A stretch of DNA of 64,000 bases from Urbifossiella sp046350095 (GCA_046350095.1 JAXMBA010000008.1:186001-250000), one strand, 5' to 3'; numbered from the stretch's first letter, positions 8,746-17,637 are shown. Program-made: numbers and translations. The notes: generated from the sequence alone by a model not told the origin.

Positions 8746-10764
8746 TCAAGCTGTTCCCGCGATGATGATGAGCGGCCGCTTCGCCTCCTCCGGCTCCGCC
8801 CGGCGGATCAGGTCGCGGACCATCCACGGCACGTTCCCCTCGCCGAACAGCAGGAACCCGAGCGTGCCGCTCACCGGCGTCTCGTCCGTCCAGCCGAAGT
8901 GGATTTCGGGCGGGCGGCCCACCTTCCCCATCTCCAGGGCCAGTGCCGCCAGGGTGTGCGAGATCGACGCCGCCCCGGTGATGCGCATGATGTACCGCCC
9001 CTCCTCCTGAACGATCTCCAGCACCGGGTCGTTCTCGAAGTCGCTCGCGTCGGACAATTCCACCTGCACGAACACCACCATCAGCTCGGACGGGATGCGG
9101 TGTTCCAGGCGGATTTGAGCCTCCTTGTCCGCGAGCGAGCGGCGGCCGGGGCGGTGCGGCACCAGTATCGTCAGCTCGAGGTGGCGGATCGTGTCCCACA
9201 GGAAGTGCGAGTGCGGGTCGGCGAACTTGAACCCGCCGAACCGCAACTCGCGGCTGCGGGCGAACCGCGACCAGAACGACGTGACCAGGATGGCGAGGAT
9301 GAAGAACCCGGCGATCTTGATCCCGTCCGGCTTCTCGATCACGTTCGCGGTCGTGGTGTACACGAAGACCAGGGTGATGATGCCGAACCCCCACGGCGTG
9401 CGGGCGTACCACGGGCCGGTCCGCCTTCGCCAGACGTCGATGACCGACGCCACCCCGGCGGACGACATCAGCACCAGGACCCCGGTCGCGTAGGCCGCCC
9501 CCTGGGCCTCGACGCTCGCCCGGAAGATCACCGTCACGACCAGGTTGACGACCGTGAACAGCAGCACCAGCGGCCGGGTGGCCCGCGCCCACTCGGGGGC
9601 CATCCCGTACCGAGGAAGGTAACGAGGCACCAGGTTCAACAGCCCGGCCATGGCGCTGGCCCCGGCGAACCACAGGATCACGACCGTGCTGACGTCGTAG
9701 AGCGTGCCGAACCACTCGCCGAAGAACGGCAGCAACTTGCCGTCCGGGTTCTCGGCGTGGGCGATGTACGCAAGTGCCCGGTCCTTCGCCTTCAGGGCCG
9801 CGTCCGGAATGTCGTGGTTCTCCACCCCGTCGACGCCGACGCGCGTGAGGTGCTCGGCGGGCACCAGACACGCGACTACCACCGACGACCCGGTCAGGAA
9901 CACGGACATGATCAGGGCCGCGGTGACGAGGAGCTTGCGGGTGCCGGCGATCCGCCCGCGGGGCGCGGCCGGGTCGTCGCCCGCCGCCCCGCGGACGAGT
10001 GGCATCACCGCCACCCCGGTCTCGAACCCCGACAGGCCGAGGGCGAGTTTCGGGAAGATCAGCACACTGATGGCCAGGATCGACAGCAGGCTCGTGCCGG
10101 ACACCGGGAGGTGGCTCAGGTCCTTCAGGTGCCACTCGCCCGCACGGACCCTCGAGAGGTAGGTGTCGAACAGCTGGGGGTGGTCGACGAGGTACGCCAC
10201 ACCTCCCCCGACGACGATCACGTTCAGGGCGAGGTACAGACCCACGATCCCGACCGCCAGGCCGATGACCTCCCGGAAACCCCGCATGAACGACGCCCCG
10301 AGTGCCACCAGCAGGAACGACGTGACGTAGATCGCCTGACGCGTCCGCTCGGCGTCGGTCGGCACGTCCAGCGGCCAGTGCGGGTTGGTTATGAGGTGGG
10401 CCGCGGCGTCGGCGGCCGAGAGCGTCTTGGTGATGACGAAGTCGGTGGCCGCGAACCCCAGCAGCACGAGGACGAGGATCTTCCCGCCCCAGCCGGAAAC
10501 CAACCGGGCGAGCATCCCGATCGAGCCCTGCCCCTCGTGCGACCGGGCCGCTACGTGGGAGTAAATCGGGAGCGCCCCGAACAGCGTGACGAGCACCAAC
10601 ACGATGGTCGCCACGGGGGCCAGCAGCCCGGCATTCTCGTAGGCGATCGACGGCTGGTAGCCGAGGGTGGAAAAGTAATCGACGCCGGTCAGGCACATGA
10701 CCCACAGCCAGAACGACTGGTGGTGCCCAGCCGGCTCCGCGTGCGGACCCGGGGAATTGCTCAT
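8746..10764 (-). CDS. APC-superfamily amino-acid/cation permease with cytosolic C-terminal domain
   Basis: 672 residues from the ATG at 10764 (MSNSPGPH); the frame extends upstream, but coding character and the first helix (FWLWVMCLTGVDYFSTLGYQ) support this start. About twelve hydrophobic helices fill residues 20-500, in the APC arrangement with GYQPSIAYENAG near the first unwound helix. A soluble ~160-residue tail follows the last helix. The family imports amino acids or, in the KUP branch, potassium; the substrate cannot be decided. It is convergent with the kinase gene (9-base gap) and divergent from the STAS gene. Confidence 0.85.
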   Translation of the reverse strand: MSNSPGPHAEPAGHHQSFWLWVMCLTGVDYFSTLGYQPSIAYENAGLLAPVATIVLVLVTLFGALPIYSHVAARSHEGQGSIGMLARLVSGWGGKILVLVLLGFAATDFVITKTLSAADAAAHLITNPHWPLDVPTDAERTRQAIYVTSFLLVALGASFMRGFREVIGLAVGIVGLYLALNVIVVGGGVAYLVDHPQLFDTYLSRVRAGEWHLKDLSHLPVSGTSLLSILAISVLIFPKLALGLSGFETGVAVMPLVRGAAGDDPAAPRGRIAGTRKLLVTAALIMSVFLTGSSVVVACLVPAEHLTRVGVDGVENHDIPDAALKAKDRALAYIAHAENPDGKLLPFFGEWFGTLYDVSTVVILWFAGASAMAGLLNLVPRYLPRYGMAPEWARATRPLVLLFTVVNLVVTVIFRASVEAQGAAYATGVLVLMSSAGVASVIDVWRRRTGPWYARTPWGFGIITLVFVYTTTANVIEKPDGIKIAGFFILAILVTSFWSRFARSRELRFGGFKFADPHSHFLWDTIRHLELTILVPHRPGRRSLADKEAQIRLEHRIPSELMVVFVQVELSDASDFENDPVLEIVQEEGRYIMRITGAASISHTLAALALEMGKVGRPPEIHFGWTDETPVSGTLGFLLFGEGNVPWMVRDLIRRAEPEEAKRPLIIIAGTA

Positions 10765-10896
10765 GGGGGTGGCAAGACGCGGGGCAGTTTCCGGTGAGTC
10801 GCCACCGCCCCAAAACCGTCGGCTATGATAGCGAAAAACCCGACCGCCGCACGAGTTCCTTCGAACCCAGGAAGCCGGCGGTGCGTACAGGCTCAG

Positions 10897-10937
10897 GCAG
10901 CCGTCGACGGCTGCTTGCGTCCCCGCACCGGCGGGGT
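10897..10937. promoter_or_regulatory. Perfect 18-bp palindrome followed by a GC hairpin
   Basis: Between the divergent permease and STAS genes, 10897-10914 is an exact palindrome centred on gtcgac, and 10922-10937 forms a 6-bp stem (ccccgc/gcgggg) around accg. The pair lies 40-80 bases upstream of the STAS start. It could be an operator or a leader structure; no T-run follows, so simple termination is unlikely. Confidence 0.35.
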
Positions 10938-10975
10938 TACGCTGGGGGGAGTTGCCCCGACCGAAGGATACGCGC

Positions 10976-11359
10976 ATGGCCTCCGACGCGGACCTGGCCA
11001 ACGAATTTTTTCAGGTGCGCCGGCACGGCGACGTGGCCGTGATCGTGCCGTCGCCGCAGGTCGAGCACCTGCCCGAGACGCTGCTGGAACCCGCGGCGCA
11101 GCTCGTGCTCGCCCCGCTGAAGGCCGACCCGCCCGGCCAGATCATCGTCGACCTGGCCGCCGTCCGGTACTTCGGCTCGGCGTTCATCACGTTCTTGCTC
11201 CGCTGCCACAGCGTGTGCGCCGAGCGCGGCAGCGAACTGGTGCTGGCCGGGGTGAATCCGAACATCCGCGAGCTGCTGCGGATCACCAACCTGGACAACC
11301 ACTGGGCGCTGTACGACACCGTGGTCGAAGCCCTGAACACCCTCGGCGGCTCCGATTAA
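10976..11359 (+). CDS. STAS-domain anti-sigma factor antagonist-like protein
   Basis: 127 residues; the ATG at 10976 has gaagga upstream at good spacing. The STAS fold is visible: IIVDLAAVRYFGSAFITFLLRCHSVCAERGSELVLAG (about residues 57-95) has the strand-loop-helix of SpoIIAA/RsbV, with Gly-Ser-Ala where the regulatory phosphoserine normally sits. Such proteins sequester an anti-sigma kinase when unphosphorylated. No anti-sigma kinase is adjacent; a second STAS protein with a kinase partner is at 37220-38051. The next gene begins 7 bases downstream, so the two are probably cotranscribed. Confidence 0.85.
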   Translation: MASDADLANEFFQVRRHGDVAVIVPSPQVEHLPETLLEPAAQLVLAPLKADPPGQIIVDLAAVRYFGSAFITFLLRCHSVCAERGSELVLAGVNPNIRELLRITNLDNHWALYDTVVEALNTLGGSD

Positions 11360-11366
11360 TCCTACC

Positions 11367-12197
11367 GTGGACGTCGCCCTCCTGCGGTCATGGCTCGACC
11401 TCCCGCCGGACGCCGACTGGCCGCCCGATCCGAACGTGCTTCTTGGATTCCCCGTTGGCCCCGTCGACGCCGCCGAGGCGGAAGTGCGGGCGATCGACCG
11501 GATGGACCGCCTCCGCCCGCACCAGCTCCTTCACCCCGAACTCGTCACCGAAGGGATGACGCGGCTGGCCCAGGCGCTGATCGCCTTCACCGAGGCGCCC
11601 CCGCGGTACGCCCTCCTCGAAGAACCGACCCCGCCGCGTGCCGCCCCGTCGTTCGATGTGGTGGACGAACTTCCGCCGTCGGCCGACGTGCTGCCGCTCG
11701 CCGACGAACTGCCGGAGGGGCGGCGCTGGGTGTACACCCGGCTCGCGGCCGTCCGGCGACTGAGGCGCGGGTGGGACCGTGTCGGCCTCGTCTTCGGCGA
11801 CCCGGACGACCCGGCCGACACTCCGGTCCGCGTCATGGTCCTGCTCGAAGCCGTTCGGGCCGTTCGGCCATCGTTGCCTGACGTGAAAGGCGTTATGGGT
11901 GGCGTCGGCGAACCGGGTGGGGTCTGCGCCGCTCTTGTGCGGCAACCGCTGATCCTCGACACCTTTCGCCGATTCCTCCCGGATCAGCGGCTGGCGCTGG
12001 CCACCGACTGGCGCCGCGGCCGCGACGCGCTGCGCCGCGAGTACGCCTGGCTGCGCCGTGTGTCGGCCCAGGGGCGGGCTCACCGGGCCGGTCGGCGCGG
12101 CGTCCAGGCCGTCTGGCGGTGGGCGCTGGACACGCCTGAGCTGCTGCTGGTGCCGCTGTTGCTGCTCCTCCTGATCCTGCGCACGAGCCGAGGGTAG
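11367..12197 (+). CDS. Uncharacterised protein with C-terminal membrane anchor
   Basis: 276 residues from a GTG 7 bases after the STAS gene. The body is Pro- and Arg-rich with a helix-rich central part and no recognised domain; the last ~20 residues (LLLVPLLLLLLILRTSRG) form a single C-terminal transmembrane anchor, so most of the protein should be cytoplasmic and tail-anchored. Its position directly behind the STAS gene suggests a shared transcript and perhaps a membrane role in the same signalling path, which is inference. Confidence 0.65.
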   Translation: MDVALLRSWLDLPPDADWPPDPNVLLGFPVGPVDAAEAEVRAIDRMDRLRPHQLLHPELVTEGMTRLAQALIAFTEAPPRYALLEEPTPPRAAPSFDVVDELPPSADVLPLADELPEGRRWVYTRLAAVRRLRRGWDRVGLVFGDPDDPADTPVRVMVLLEAVRAVRPSLPDVKGVMGGVGEPGGVCAALVRQPLILDTFRRFLPDQRLALATDWRRGRDALRREYAWLRRVSAQGRAHRAGRRGVQAVWRWALDTPELLLVPLLLLLLILRTSRG

Positions 12198-12203
12198 GGT
12201 GAA

Positions 12204-12227
12204 GCCCGTGGGTTGCAACCCACGGGC
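12204..12227. repeat. Perfect 24-bp palindrome
   Basis: An exact self-complementary sequence with arms gcccgtgggttg and caacccacgggc, 7 bases after the stop of the preceding gene and about 80 bases before glutamine synthetase. As RNA it would form a hairpin, but there is no T-run. It overlaps a possible -35 box (ttgcaa). It may be a dispersed intergenic repeat, a transcription stop, or an operator. Confidence 0.6.
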
Positions 12228-12242
12228 GTTCAACACTATAAC
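12213..12242 (+). promoter_or_regulatory. Possible sigma70-type promoter for glutamine synthetase
   Basis: ttgcaa at 12213-12218 and tataac at 12237-12242, separated by 18 bases, lie about 65 bases upstream of the glnA GTG. The -35 box is inside the 24-bp palindrome, so a protein bound there would block it. Prediction from consensus only. Confidence 0.35.
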
Positions 12243-12308
12243 GACACCCACGCACGGTTCCTCTCCCCCGTTCGCACTGCTTCTCTCCCCACCCAGGGAA
12301 CCGACCCC

Positions 12309-13742
12309 GTGCCGACCCGCGAACCCGTCCGGACGCCGCGCGAAGTTCTGGCCCTCCTCCGCGAACGCGAGGTGAAGGCCGTGGACCTCCGGTTCATGGA
12401 CTTTCCCGGCCTGTGGAAGCACTTCACCGTTCCCGCCGGGGCCGTCACCGAGGACGTGTTCGAGGACGGCATCGGGTTCGACGGCTCCAGCCTCCGCGGC
12501 TGGATGCCCATCAACGAGTCGGACATGCTGCTCGTCCCGCAGCCGGACACCCTGTTCATCGACCCGTTCGCCAGAGACGTGACGCTGGCGATGCTGTGCA
12601 ACATCCAGGACCCGCTCACGAAAGAGGACTACAGCAAGGACCCACGGAACGTGGCCCGAAAGGCCGTCAACTACATGAAGAGCACCGGCACCGCCGACGC
12701 CGCGATGGTCGGCCCGTCGCTCGAGTTCTTCGTCTTCGACGACGTGCGCTTCGACCAGACCACGCATTCGGCCTTCTACTCCCTCGACAGCGCGGAGGCG
12801 GCGTGGAACACCGGCCGCCGCGAGAAGCCGAATCTGGGCTACAAGGTGCCGTACCGGCAGGGCTACTTCCCGTGCCCGCCCACCGACGCGACGCACGACC
12901 TGCGGAGCGAGATGATGCTGGCGATGGAGGAGTGCGGGCTGACGGTCGAGAGCCACCACCACCAGAAGGCCACGGCGGGGCAGTCGGCCATCAACGTGCG
13001 CTACGACGACCTGGTGAGCGCGGCCGACGCGGTACTGAAGTACAAGTACGTGGTGAAGAACGTGGCCCGTAAGCACGGCAAGACCGCCACGTTCATGCCG
13101 AAGCCGCTGTTCGACGACTACGGCAGCGGCATGCACGTCCACGTCAGCCTGTGGAAGAACGGCACGAACCTGTTCGCCGGCAGCGACTACTCGAACCTGT
13201 CCGACGCCGCGATGTACGCTCTCGGCGGGCTGCTGAAGCACGCCCCGGCGTTGGCCGCGATCACCAACCCCACAACGAACAGTTACAAGCGGCTCGTGCC
13301 CGGCTTCGAGGCGCCGGTGAACCTGGCGTACAGCCAGCGGAACCGATCCGCTGCGGTGCGCATCCCGGTCTACTCGGCGCGGGCGAAGTCGAAGCGGCTC
13401 GAATACCGCGTCCCGGACGGGGCGGCGAACCCGTACCTGGCGTTCGCCGGGATGCTGATGGCGATGCTGGACGGCATCCGCAACAAGACACACCCCGGCC
13501 CGCCGCTCGACAAGGACATCTACGACATGCCCCCGGAAGAGCTGAAGGACTTGCCGCGGATGCCGGCCACGCTCGACGACGCGCTAACGGCGCTCGAGCG
13601 CGACCACGAGTTCCTGCTCCAGGGCGGCGTATTCACCGAGGACGTGGTGGAGACGTGGGTCCGCTACAAGCGCGAGGAGGAGGTGGCCGCCGTGCGCGTG
13701 CGGCCGCACCCCTACGAGTTCACCCTTTACTACGACAGCTGA
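12309..13742 (+). CDS. glnA: Glutamine synthetase, type I
   Basis: 477 residues from the GTG at 12309, which gives the usual GSI length; the frame is open further upstream but without family similarity. It forms glutamine from glutamate, ammonia and ATP as a dodecamer. Visible signatures: GIGFDGSSLRGW near residues 56-67, the active-site segment VESHHHQKATAGQSAINV, GSGMHVHVSLW, ITNPTTNSYKRLVPGFEAPVNLA split by the family spacing, and RSAAVRIP. IYDMPPEEL near residue 404 keeps the adenylylated tyrosine of the GSI-beta group, so control by adenylylation is possible. It stands next to a 24-bp palindrome that may be regulatory. Confidence 0.96.
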   Translation: MPTREPVRTPREVLALLREREVKAVDLRFMDFPGLWKHFTVPAGAVTEDVFEDGIGFDGSSLRGWMPINESDMLLVPQPDTLFIDPFARDVTLAMLCNIQDPLTKEDYSKDPRNVARKAVNYMKSTGTADAAMVGPSLEFFVFDDVRFDQTTHSAFYSLDSAEAAWNTGRREKPNLGYKVPYRQGYFPCPPTDATHDLRSEMMLAMEECGLTVESHHHQKATAGQSAINVRYDDLVSAADAVLKYKYVVKNVARKHGKTATFMPKPLFDDYGSGMHVHVSLWKNGTNLFAGSDYSNLSDAAMYALGGLLKHAPALAAITNPTTNSYKRLVPGFEAPVNLAYSQRNRSAAVRIPVYSARAKSKRLEYRVPDGAANPYLAFAGMLMAMLDGIRNKTHPGPPLDKDIYDMPPEELKDLPRMPATLDDALTALERDHEFLLQGGVFTEDVVETWVRYKREEEVAAVRVRPHPYEFTLYYDS

Positions 13743-13768
13743 GCGGTGACGCCGCAGAAGGAGAAGCC

Positions 13769-13993
13769 GTGTTCGCGTTCATCCCCGGCTTGGGCGCACA
13801 AGAAATCCTGCTCCTCGGATTTCTGTGCTTCGTTCCAGTTGTCGTCGCGGTCGTCGTACTGGTAGTCACGCAGGCGGGGAGAAATTCGGGCCGCCGTTCC
13901 GTCGCGGAGTTGGAGGACGAGAACCGGCGTCTGCGCGACGAACTCCGGCGGGCGAAGGGGGACGACTCCACACCGCCAGAACCCTCCCGCTAA
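13769..13993 (+). CDS. TatA-like single-span mini-protein with basic coiled coil
   Basis: 74 residues from a GTG preceded by agaaggag. The N-terminus (IPGLGAQEILLLGF) resembles TatA/TatE, followed by one strongly hydrophobic helix and then a charged helix (SVAELEDENRRLRDELRRAKG) with heptad Leu spacing. TatA normally has a short amphipathic helix with an FG hinge, which is not present here, so it may instead be a small membrane-tethered coiled-coil protein. It starts 26 bases after glnA and its stop overlaps the stop of the convergent kinase gene. Confidence 0.65.
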   Translation: MFAFIPGLGAQEILLLGFLCFVPVVVAVVVLVVTQAGRNSGRRSVAELEDENRRLRDELRRAKGDDSTPPEPSR

Positions 13994-16203
13994 ACCGCCG
14001 TCGCCCCCGCGGGGTCGGCCTGCGGAACCGCCGGTCGCGGCGGCGCCGCCGTCACCACGGCGCCGAGCACCTTGCTCCCCGCCCGCGCCACGTCGCTCGT
14101 CGCCGTCGCAACGCGGCTCGCGGCGTCCGCGCCGCCGCGGACCACCAGCACCATCCCGTCGGCCTGCTCGGCGAGCGCCTTCAACTCCTTCTCCGCGGTC
14201 GTCGGCGGGGCGTCAAGTACGACGTACTCGTACTGCGCCTTCAGTTCAGACACCAAGTCCTTGAACTTGGCCCGCGTGAGTAGCTCGGCGCCGTCCACGG
14301 GGCCGCGGCCGGCGGGGAGGATGTAGAAGTTCGGCACGTCGCACGTCCGCACCGCGACGCGCAGGTCCACGTCGTTCATCAGTACCGACTTCAAGGAGTC
14401 GCCGAGGCGGCCGAGGCGGAACAGCTCCTGCTGTTTCGTGCCGCGGTAGTCGCAGTCGATCAACACGACGCGCTTCCCGGACTGGGCCAGCGAGAGGGCC
14501 AGGTTCGCGGCCGTCGTCGTCTTGCCGTCGCCGCCGTCGCCGGGGCCGGTCACGACGACGGCCTTGTGCCCGGCCGAGCCGAGGGCGTCCGTCAGTGCCC
14601 GGCGGGCGGCGCGAAAGGCTTCCGCTTCCGTACCGCTCGGCCGGGCGTAGCTCACGAGAGCCGGCGACCAGCCCTCGACCGATTTCTTCTCCACCGGCTG
14701 GTCGAGCCGCAGCGGCGGGATCGACCCGAGGACGGGGACGCCGAGAGGCGGGCCGTCGTACTTCACGACGCGGGTCAGGCCGGTGCGGCGGACCGTCCCG
14801 GACTGCACGACCGGCTTCGGCGGCGCGGCCTTCGGTGCCACTCGCTTCGGACGGTTGGCGACTGCGGCAGACGCAAGGGACGTGAGGAAACCGAGCACAA
14901 GGCCGCCGACGAGGCCAATGGCGCCGCCGGGAACCAGCGAAGTGGCCAGCAGCGGCGACACGCGTTCTCCCTCCGACGGCGAACTGATGACCTCCGGCCC
15001 ACTCGCGACGGCGGCAGGCGCGGGCGTCGGACTCGCGGCCGGTGTCGGCTGCTGCACCGGGAACGGTTGGGGTGCCGGCGGGCGCACAGCGAGTAGGTCG
15101 AGTTTGGCCCGAATCGGCGCGGCCGCTGCCAGCGTGGCCTCGTCACGCTGCACGCTTTCCGCCAGTGCGGAGGCGTCCGTGTTCAGCTTGGCCCACCGCT
15201 CCGTCAGCGCGTCGCGGTAGCGGTCGAGGGCGTCTGTGGCCGGCTTCGGCGGTGCGGCCTTCGCCAGCAATTCCCGCACGAAGCGGATTTGCTCGTCGAG
15301 CGCCACGATGTCGCGGTGTTCCGGCCCGAGCCGCCGGCCGAGTTCGGCCTTCTTCCGCTGGAACGACACCAGCTGCGTCGACAATTCCTTCTCCTCCGGG
15401 CTCGACACCACCGGCGGCTCGGCGTCGGGTGTCACGCCGAACTGCTTCATGAGGGCGGTACGGCGGGCCTTGTCGGCGCCGGCGGTGTCGATCGCCTTCA
15501 AGTCGCGGTCGGCGTCACGGAGTTTCCCCTGCGTCGTCGCCAGGGCGGTCTTGTTCTGCGCCAGCCGGGTCTCGACCGCGGGCAGCTTCTCCCCCGTGAC
15601 CGCAGCCAGCTCGCGCTCGAGCTTCTGCCGCTCCGCGGCGATCGTGTCACCGGAATTGACCGGCGTCGGGGTCGGGGTAACGGCCGCACTCGGGGCGGGC
15701 GGGAGCGGCGGTGTCGGTTGCGGCCGCGGGGTGCCCTCAGCGACGTAGGCGTCGATCACGGCCCGAAGATACTTCGGCGTGTCGGCCGGGTTCGGGCCGC
15801 GGAACACGACGTGAAACGTGCCGTCCCGCGCTTCCACCGTGAGGTGCTCGTTCAGGTACGCGGCGCGCTCCGACGTCGTCGCCGGAAGTGGCGGGGCGAA
15901 CGGCCCCATCGTGTCGAGTTTGCGGGCGGCACGCTCCAGAACGGCGGGAGCGACCACGGCCCCGGGGTCGCGGCCGGACACCACGCCGCTCGAGGCGTAC
16001 TCGGCCGGTTGCTTCCGGAAGTGGTCGTACCCCGCGGCCAAACCGGCGATGAGGCCGACGAACCCGGCGGTGAGCACGATCGCCGACCGCGACCGGGCGG
16101 CCGGTGCCGGAAGCGCCGCCGGCGCCGGCAGCGCGGCGGCGGCCAGCGCCACGGTGGGGGTTTCGGCGGGGGCTGAAGTATCGGGTTGCGGCGAGAGGGC
16201 CAC
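13990..16203 (-). CDS. Wzz/BY-kinase-type polysaccharide chain-length and tyrosine-kinase-like protein
   Basis: 737 residues from the GTG at 16203 (gagg upstream); an ATG at 16248 is an alternative. A Pro/Ala-rich start leads to a membrane helix (IVLTAGFVGLIAGLAAGY), a periplasmic part with long coiled coils (SGDTIAAERQKLERELAAV..., about 210-420), a second membrane helix (LVPGGAIGLVGGLVLGFLTS) and a cytoplasmic ATPase domain. Walker A is GDGGDGKTT near residue 550, Walker A' is VVLIDCDYRG near 576, and Walker B is YVVLDAPP. This is the architecture of exopolysaccharide co-polymerases. The tail lacks the tyrosine cluster that BY-kinases autophosphorylate. Confidence 0.87.
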   Translation of the reverse strand: MALSPQPDTSAPAETPTVALAAAALPAPAALPAPAARSRSAIVLTAGFVGLIAGLAAGYDHFRKQPAEYASSGVVSGRDPGAVVAPAVLERAARKLDTMGPFAPPLPATTSERAAYLNEHLTVEARDGTFHVVFRGPNPADTPKYLRAVIDAYVAEGTPRPQPTPPLPPAPSAAVTPTPTPVNSGDTIAAERQKLERELAAVTGEKLPAVETRLAQNKTALATTQGKLRDADRDLKAIDTAGADKARRTALMKQFGVTPDAEPPVVSSPEEKELSTQLVSFQRKKAELGRRLGPEHRDIVALDEQIRFVRELLAKAAPPKPATDALDRYRDALTERWAKLNTDASALAESVQRDEATLAAAAPIRAKLDLLAVRPPAPQPFPVQQPTPAASPTPAPAAVASGPEVISSPSEGERVSPLLATSLVPGGAIGLVGGLVLGFLTSLASAAVANRPKRVAPKAAPPKPVVQSGTVRRTGLTRVVKYDGPPLGVPVLGSIPPLRLDQPVEKKSVEGWSPALVSYARPSGTEAEAFRAARRALTDALGSAGHKAVVVTGPGDGGDGKTTTAANLALSLAQSGKRVVLIDCDYRGTKQQELFRLGRLGDSLKSVLMNDVDLRVAVRTCDVPNFYILPAGRGPVDGAELLTRAKFKDLVSELKAQYEYVVLDAPPTTAEKELKALAEQADGMVLVVRGGADAASRVATATSDVARAGSKVLGAVVTAAPPRPAVPQADPAGATAV

Positions 16204-16611
16204 GGGGTTGCCTCGGGGCGGTCGAACGGGGTCTGCGGCCAACCCCATTCTTGGGGGTCGTCCGGCCGAGTCCAAGAGGAGTTGGCCGGTCGGGGTGCGG
16301 GAACGTTTCCGGCTGTTAGGGTTCGGCAACCTGGGGAGGTGCCGCCCGACGCCGGGGATGAGCTGCCGCCCCCGTACGACGCGGCAACCGGCGGACTGGA
16401 TTGTGTGAAGTACCGGCAATTCCACAGCCGGGCGGAAACCTGTGCGGGCGAGGAAGTGTCGGGGCTTCCGGCGCGACTGGAAATTCGTGACAATTGCCCC
16501 GACGGGGGCCGTTTGCCCTGGCGGCGGGTGAGGTTATAATCCTACTGGGCGCTGGGTTCGCCTCTCGCCTACGTGCCCGCTCCCGGTCCGGCCTCCTGAC
16601 AGGGGACCGCC
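16204..16611. other. Divergent intergenic region, 408 bases
   Basis: Non-coding space between the minus-strand BY-kinase and the plus-strand TPR gene. The far right contains a recognisable promoter (separate entry). The kinase frame stays open to 16425 on the minus strand but without conserved sequence. No RNA gene or repeat is evident. Confidence 0.6.
16513..16540 (+). promoter_or_regulatory. Probable sigma70-type promoter for the TPR gene
   Basis: A perfect tataat at 16535-16540 with ttgccc 16 bases upstream (16513-16518), about 72 bases before the TPR-gene ATG. Such an exact -10 box stands out in this GC-rich sequence. The -35 matches consensus at four of six positions. Confidence 0.5.
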
Positions 16612-17052
16612 ATGCCGTCTCCGAGTAAGCGCCCGTCCCCGCCGGCCGGGGAGGGTTTTCCGCCCGGGTCCGTACTCTCGTTCCTCGCGGACCGCAACCA
16701 GGTCGATTTCGAGCTCGACTTCTTCGGCCGCATCCTCTGCGGCAACCCGGACTTCCACGAGGTGCTGCGGGCGCAGGCCAGCAACCTGACGACGAAGGGC
16801 CGCCTCCACGACGGGCTGACGATCGACAAGAAGCTGGTCTCCTCGCGGCCCGACGACCCGACCGCTCACTACAACCTGGCCTGCCGCTACGCCCTGCTGA
16901 AACAGCCGGACCTGGCGCTGGTGACGTTGCGACGGGCGGTCGAACTGGGTTACCGCGACTTCCGCTACATGGAAGAAGACCGCGACCTGGAATCGATCCG
17001 TAAAGACCCGCGCTTCCGACAGCTGGTCAAGGAGTTCCGCCGGAAGAAATAG
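16612..17052 (+). CDS. Small TPR-repeat protein
   Basis: 146 residues from the ATG at 16612. Residues ~60-125 contain tetratricopeptide helices: PTAHYNLACRYALLKQPDLALVTLRRAVELGY is a clear TPR with the A-L-A-Y/G-A spacing, flanked by DFRYMEEDRDLESIRKDPRFRQLVKEF, a motif seen at the end of many planctomycete TPR proteins. It is soluble with a basic tail. TPR proteins act as protein-interaction adaptors; the partner is unknown. It has its own promoter. Confidence 0.8.
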   Translation: MPSPSKRPSPPAGEGFPPGSVLSFLADRNQVDFELDFFGRILCGNPDFHEVLRAQASNLTTKGRLHDGLTIDKKLVSSRPDDPTAHYNLACRYALLKQPDLALVTLRRAVELGYRDFRYMEEDRDLESIRKDPRFRQLVKEFRRKK

Positions 17053-17145
17053 CCGCAACTCACCTCGACCCGTCAGCCGATACCCCGGTATACACGAGAA
17101 CACCTGTGGCACCCCGCCGCGGTCTCGTTCCACCCCGAGGGTTCC

Positions 17146-17625
17146 ATGCAACCGCCCGCCCCGAAGCCCGAACACGACTGGCTGACCCGCATGGTCGGCG
17201 ACTGGACGTTTACAACCGAGTGCGTGATGGGGCCGGACCAACCGCCGATGACGGCCACCGGCACGGACAAGACCATTTCACTCGGCGGCCTGTGGACGAT
17301 CTCGGAGTGGCTGCAGCCCGGCATGGACGGCACGCCGATGACCAGCCGGATGACGCTCGGCTTCGACCCGGCCCGCGGCAAGTTCGTCGGCTCCTTCGTC
17401 GCGTCGTGCATGACTCACCACTGGGTCTACGAGGGCGTCCTCGAAGGCGACGTGCTGACGCTCGACGCCGAGGGGCCGAGCTTCACCGACCCGCAAACCA
17501 CGGCGCTGTACCAGGACATCTGGGAGCTGACGGCCGACGGCCGGCGTCTCCTGCGGTCGCGGTTCCGCGACGCCGAGGGGAACTGGCACGAGTTCATGAA
17601 GGCCGAATACCACCGGGCCGCGTAG
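17146..17625 (+). CDS. DUF1579 protein
   Basis: 159 residues beginning with MQPPAPKPEHDWLTRMVGDWTF cut by the family pattern HxWLxxxVGDW; the rest is a lipocalin-like beta barrel (TISLGGLWTISEW, SRMTLGFDPARGKFVGSFV, HHWVYEGVLEGDVLTLDAEG). DUF1579 proteins have no established biochemical role. The gene ends 12 bases before a CoA-transferase subunit on the same strand, so cotranscription is likely, but a functional link is not known. Confidence 0.85.
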   Translation: MQPPAPKPEHDWLTRMVGDWTFTTECVMGPDQPPMTATGTDKTISLGGLWTISEWLQPGMDGTPMTSRMTLGFDPARGKFVGSFVASCMTHHWVYEGVLEGDVLTLDAEGPSFTDPQTTALYQDIWELTADGRRLLRSRFRDAEGNWHEFMKAEYHRAA

Positions 17626-17637
17626 GACGACGGTACG

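Noticed and set aside
10824..10829. tatgat as a -10 box for the STAS gene
   Set aside because: No plausible -35 at 16-18 bases and nearly 150 bases from the start codon.
11388..13493. Minus-strand open frame of 701 codons opposite glutamine synthetase
   Set aside because: His/Val/Arg-rich shadow of glnA and the preceding gene, without domains.
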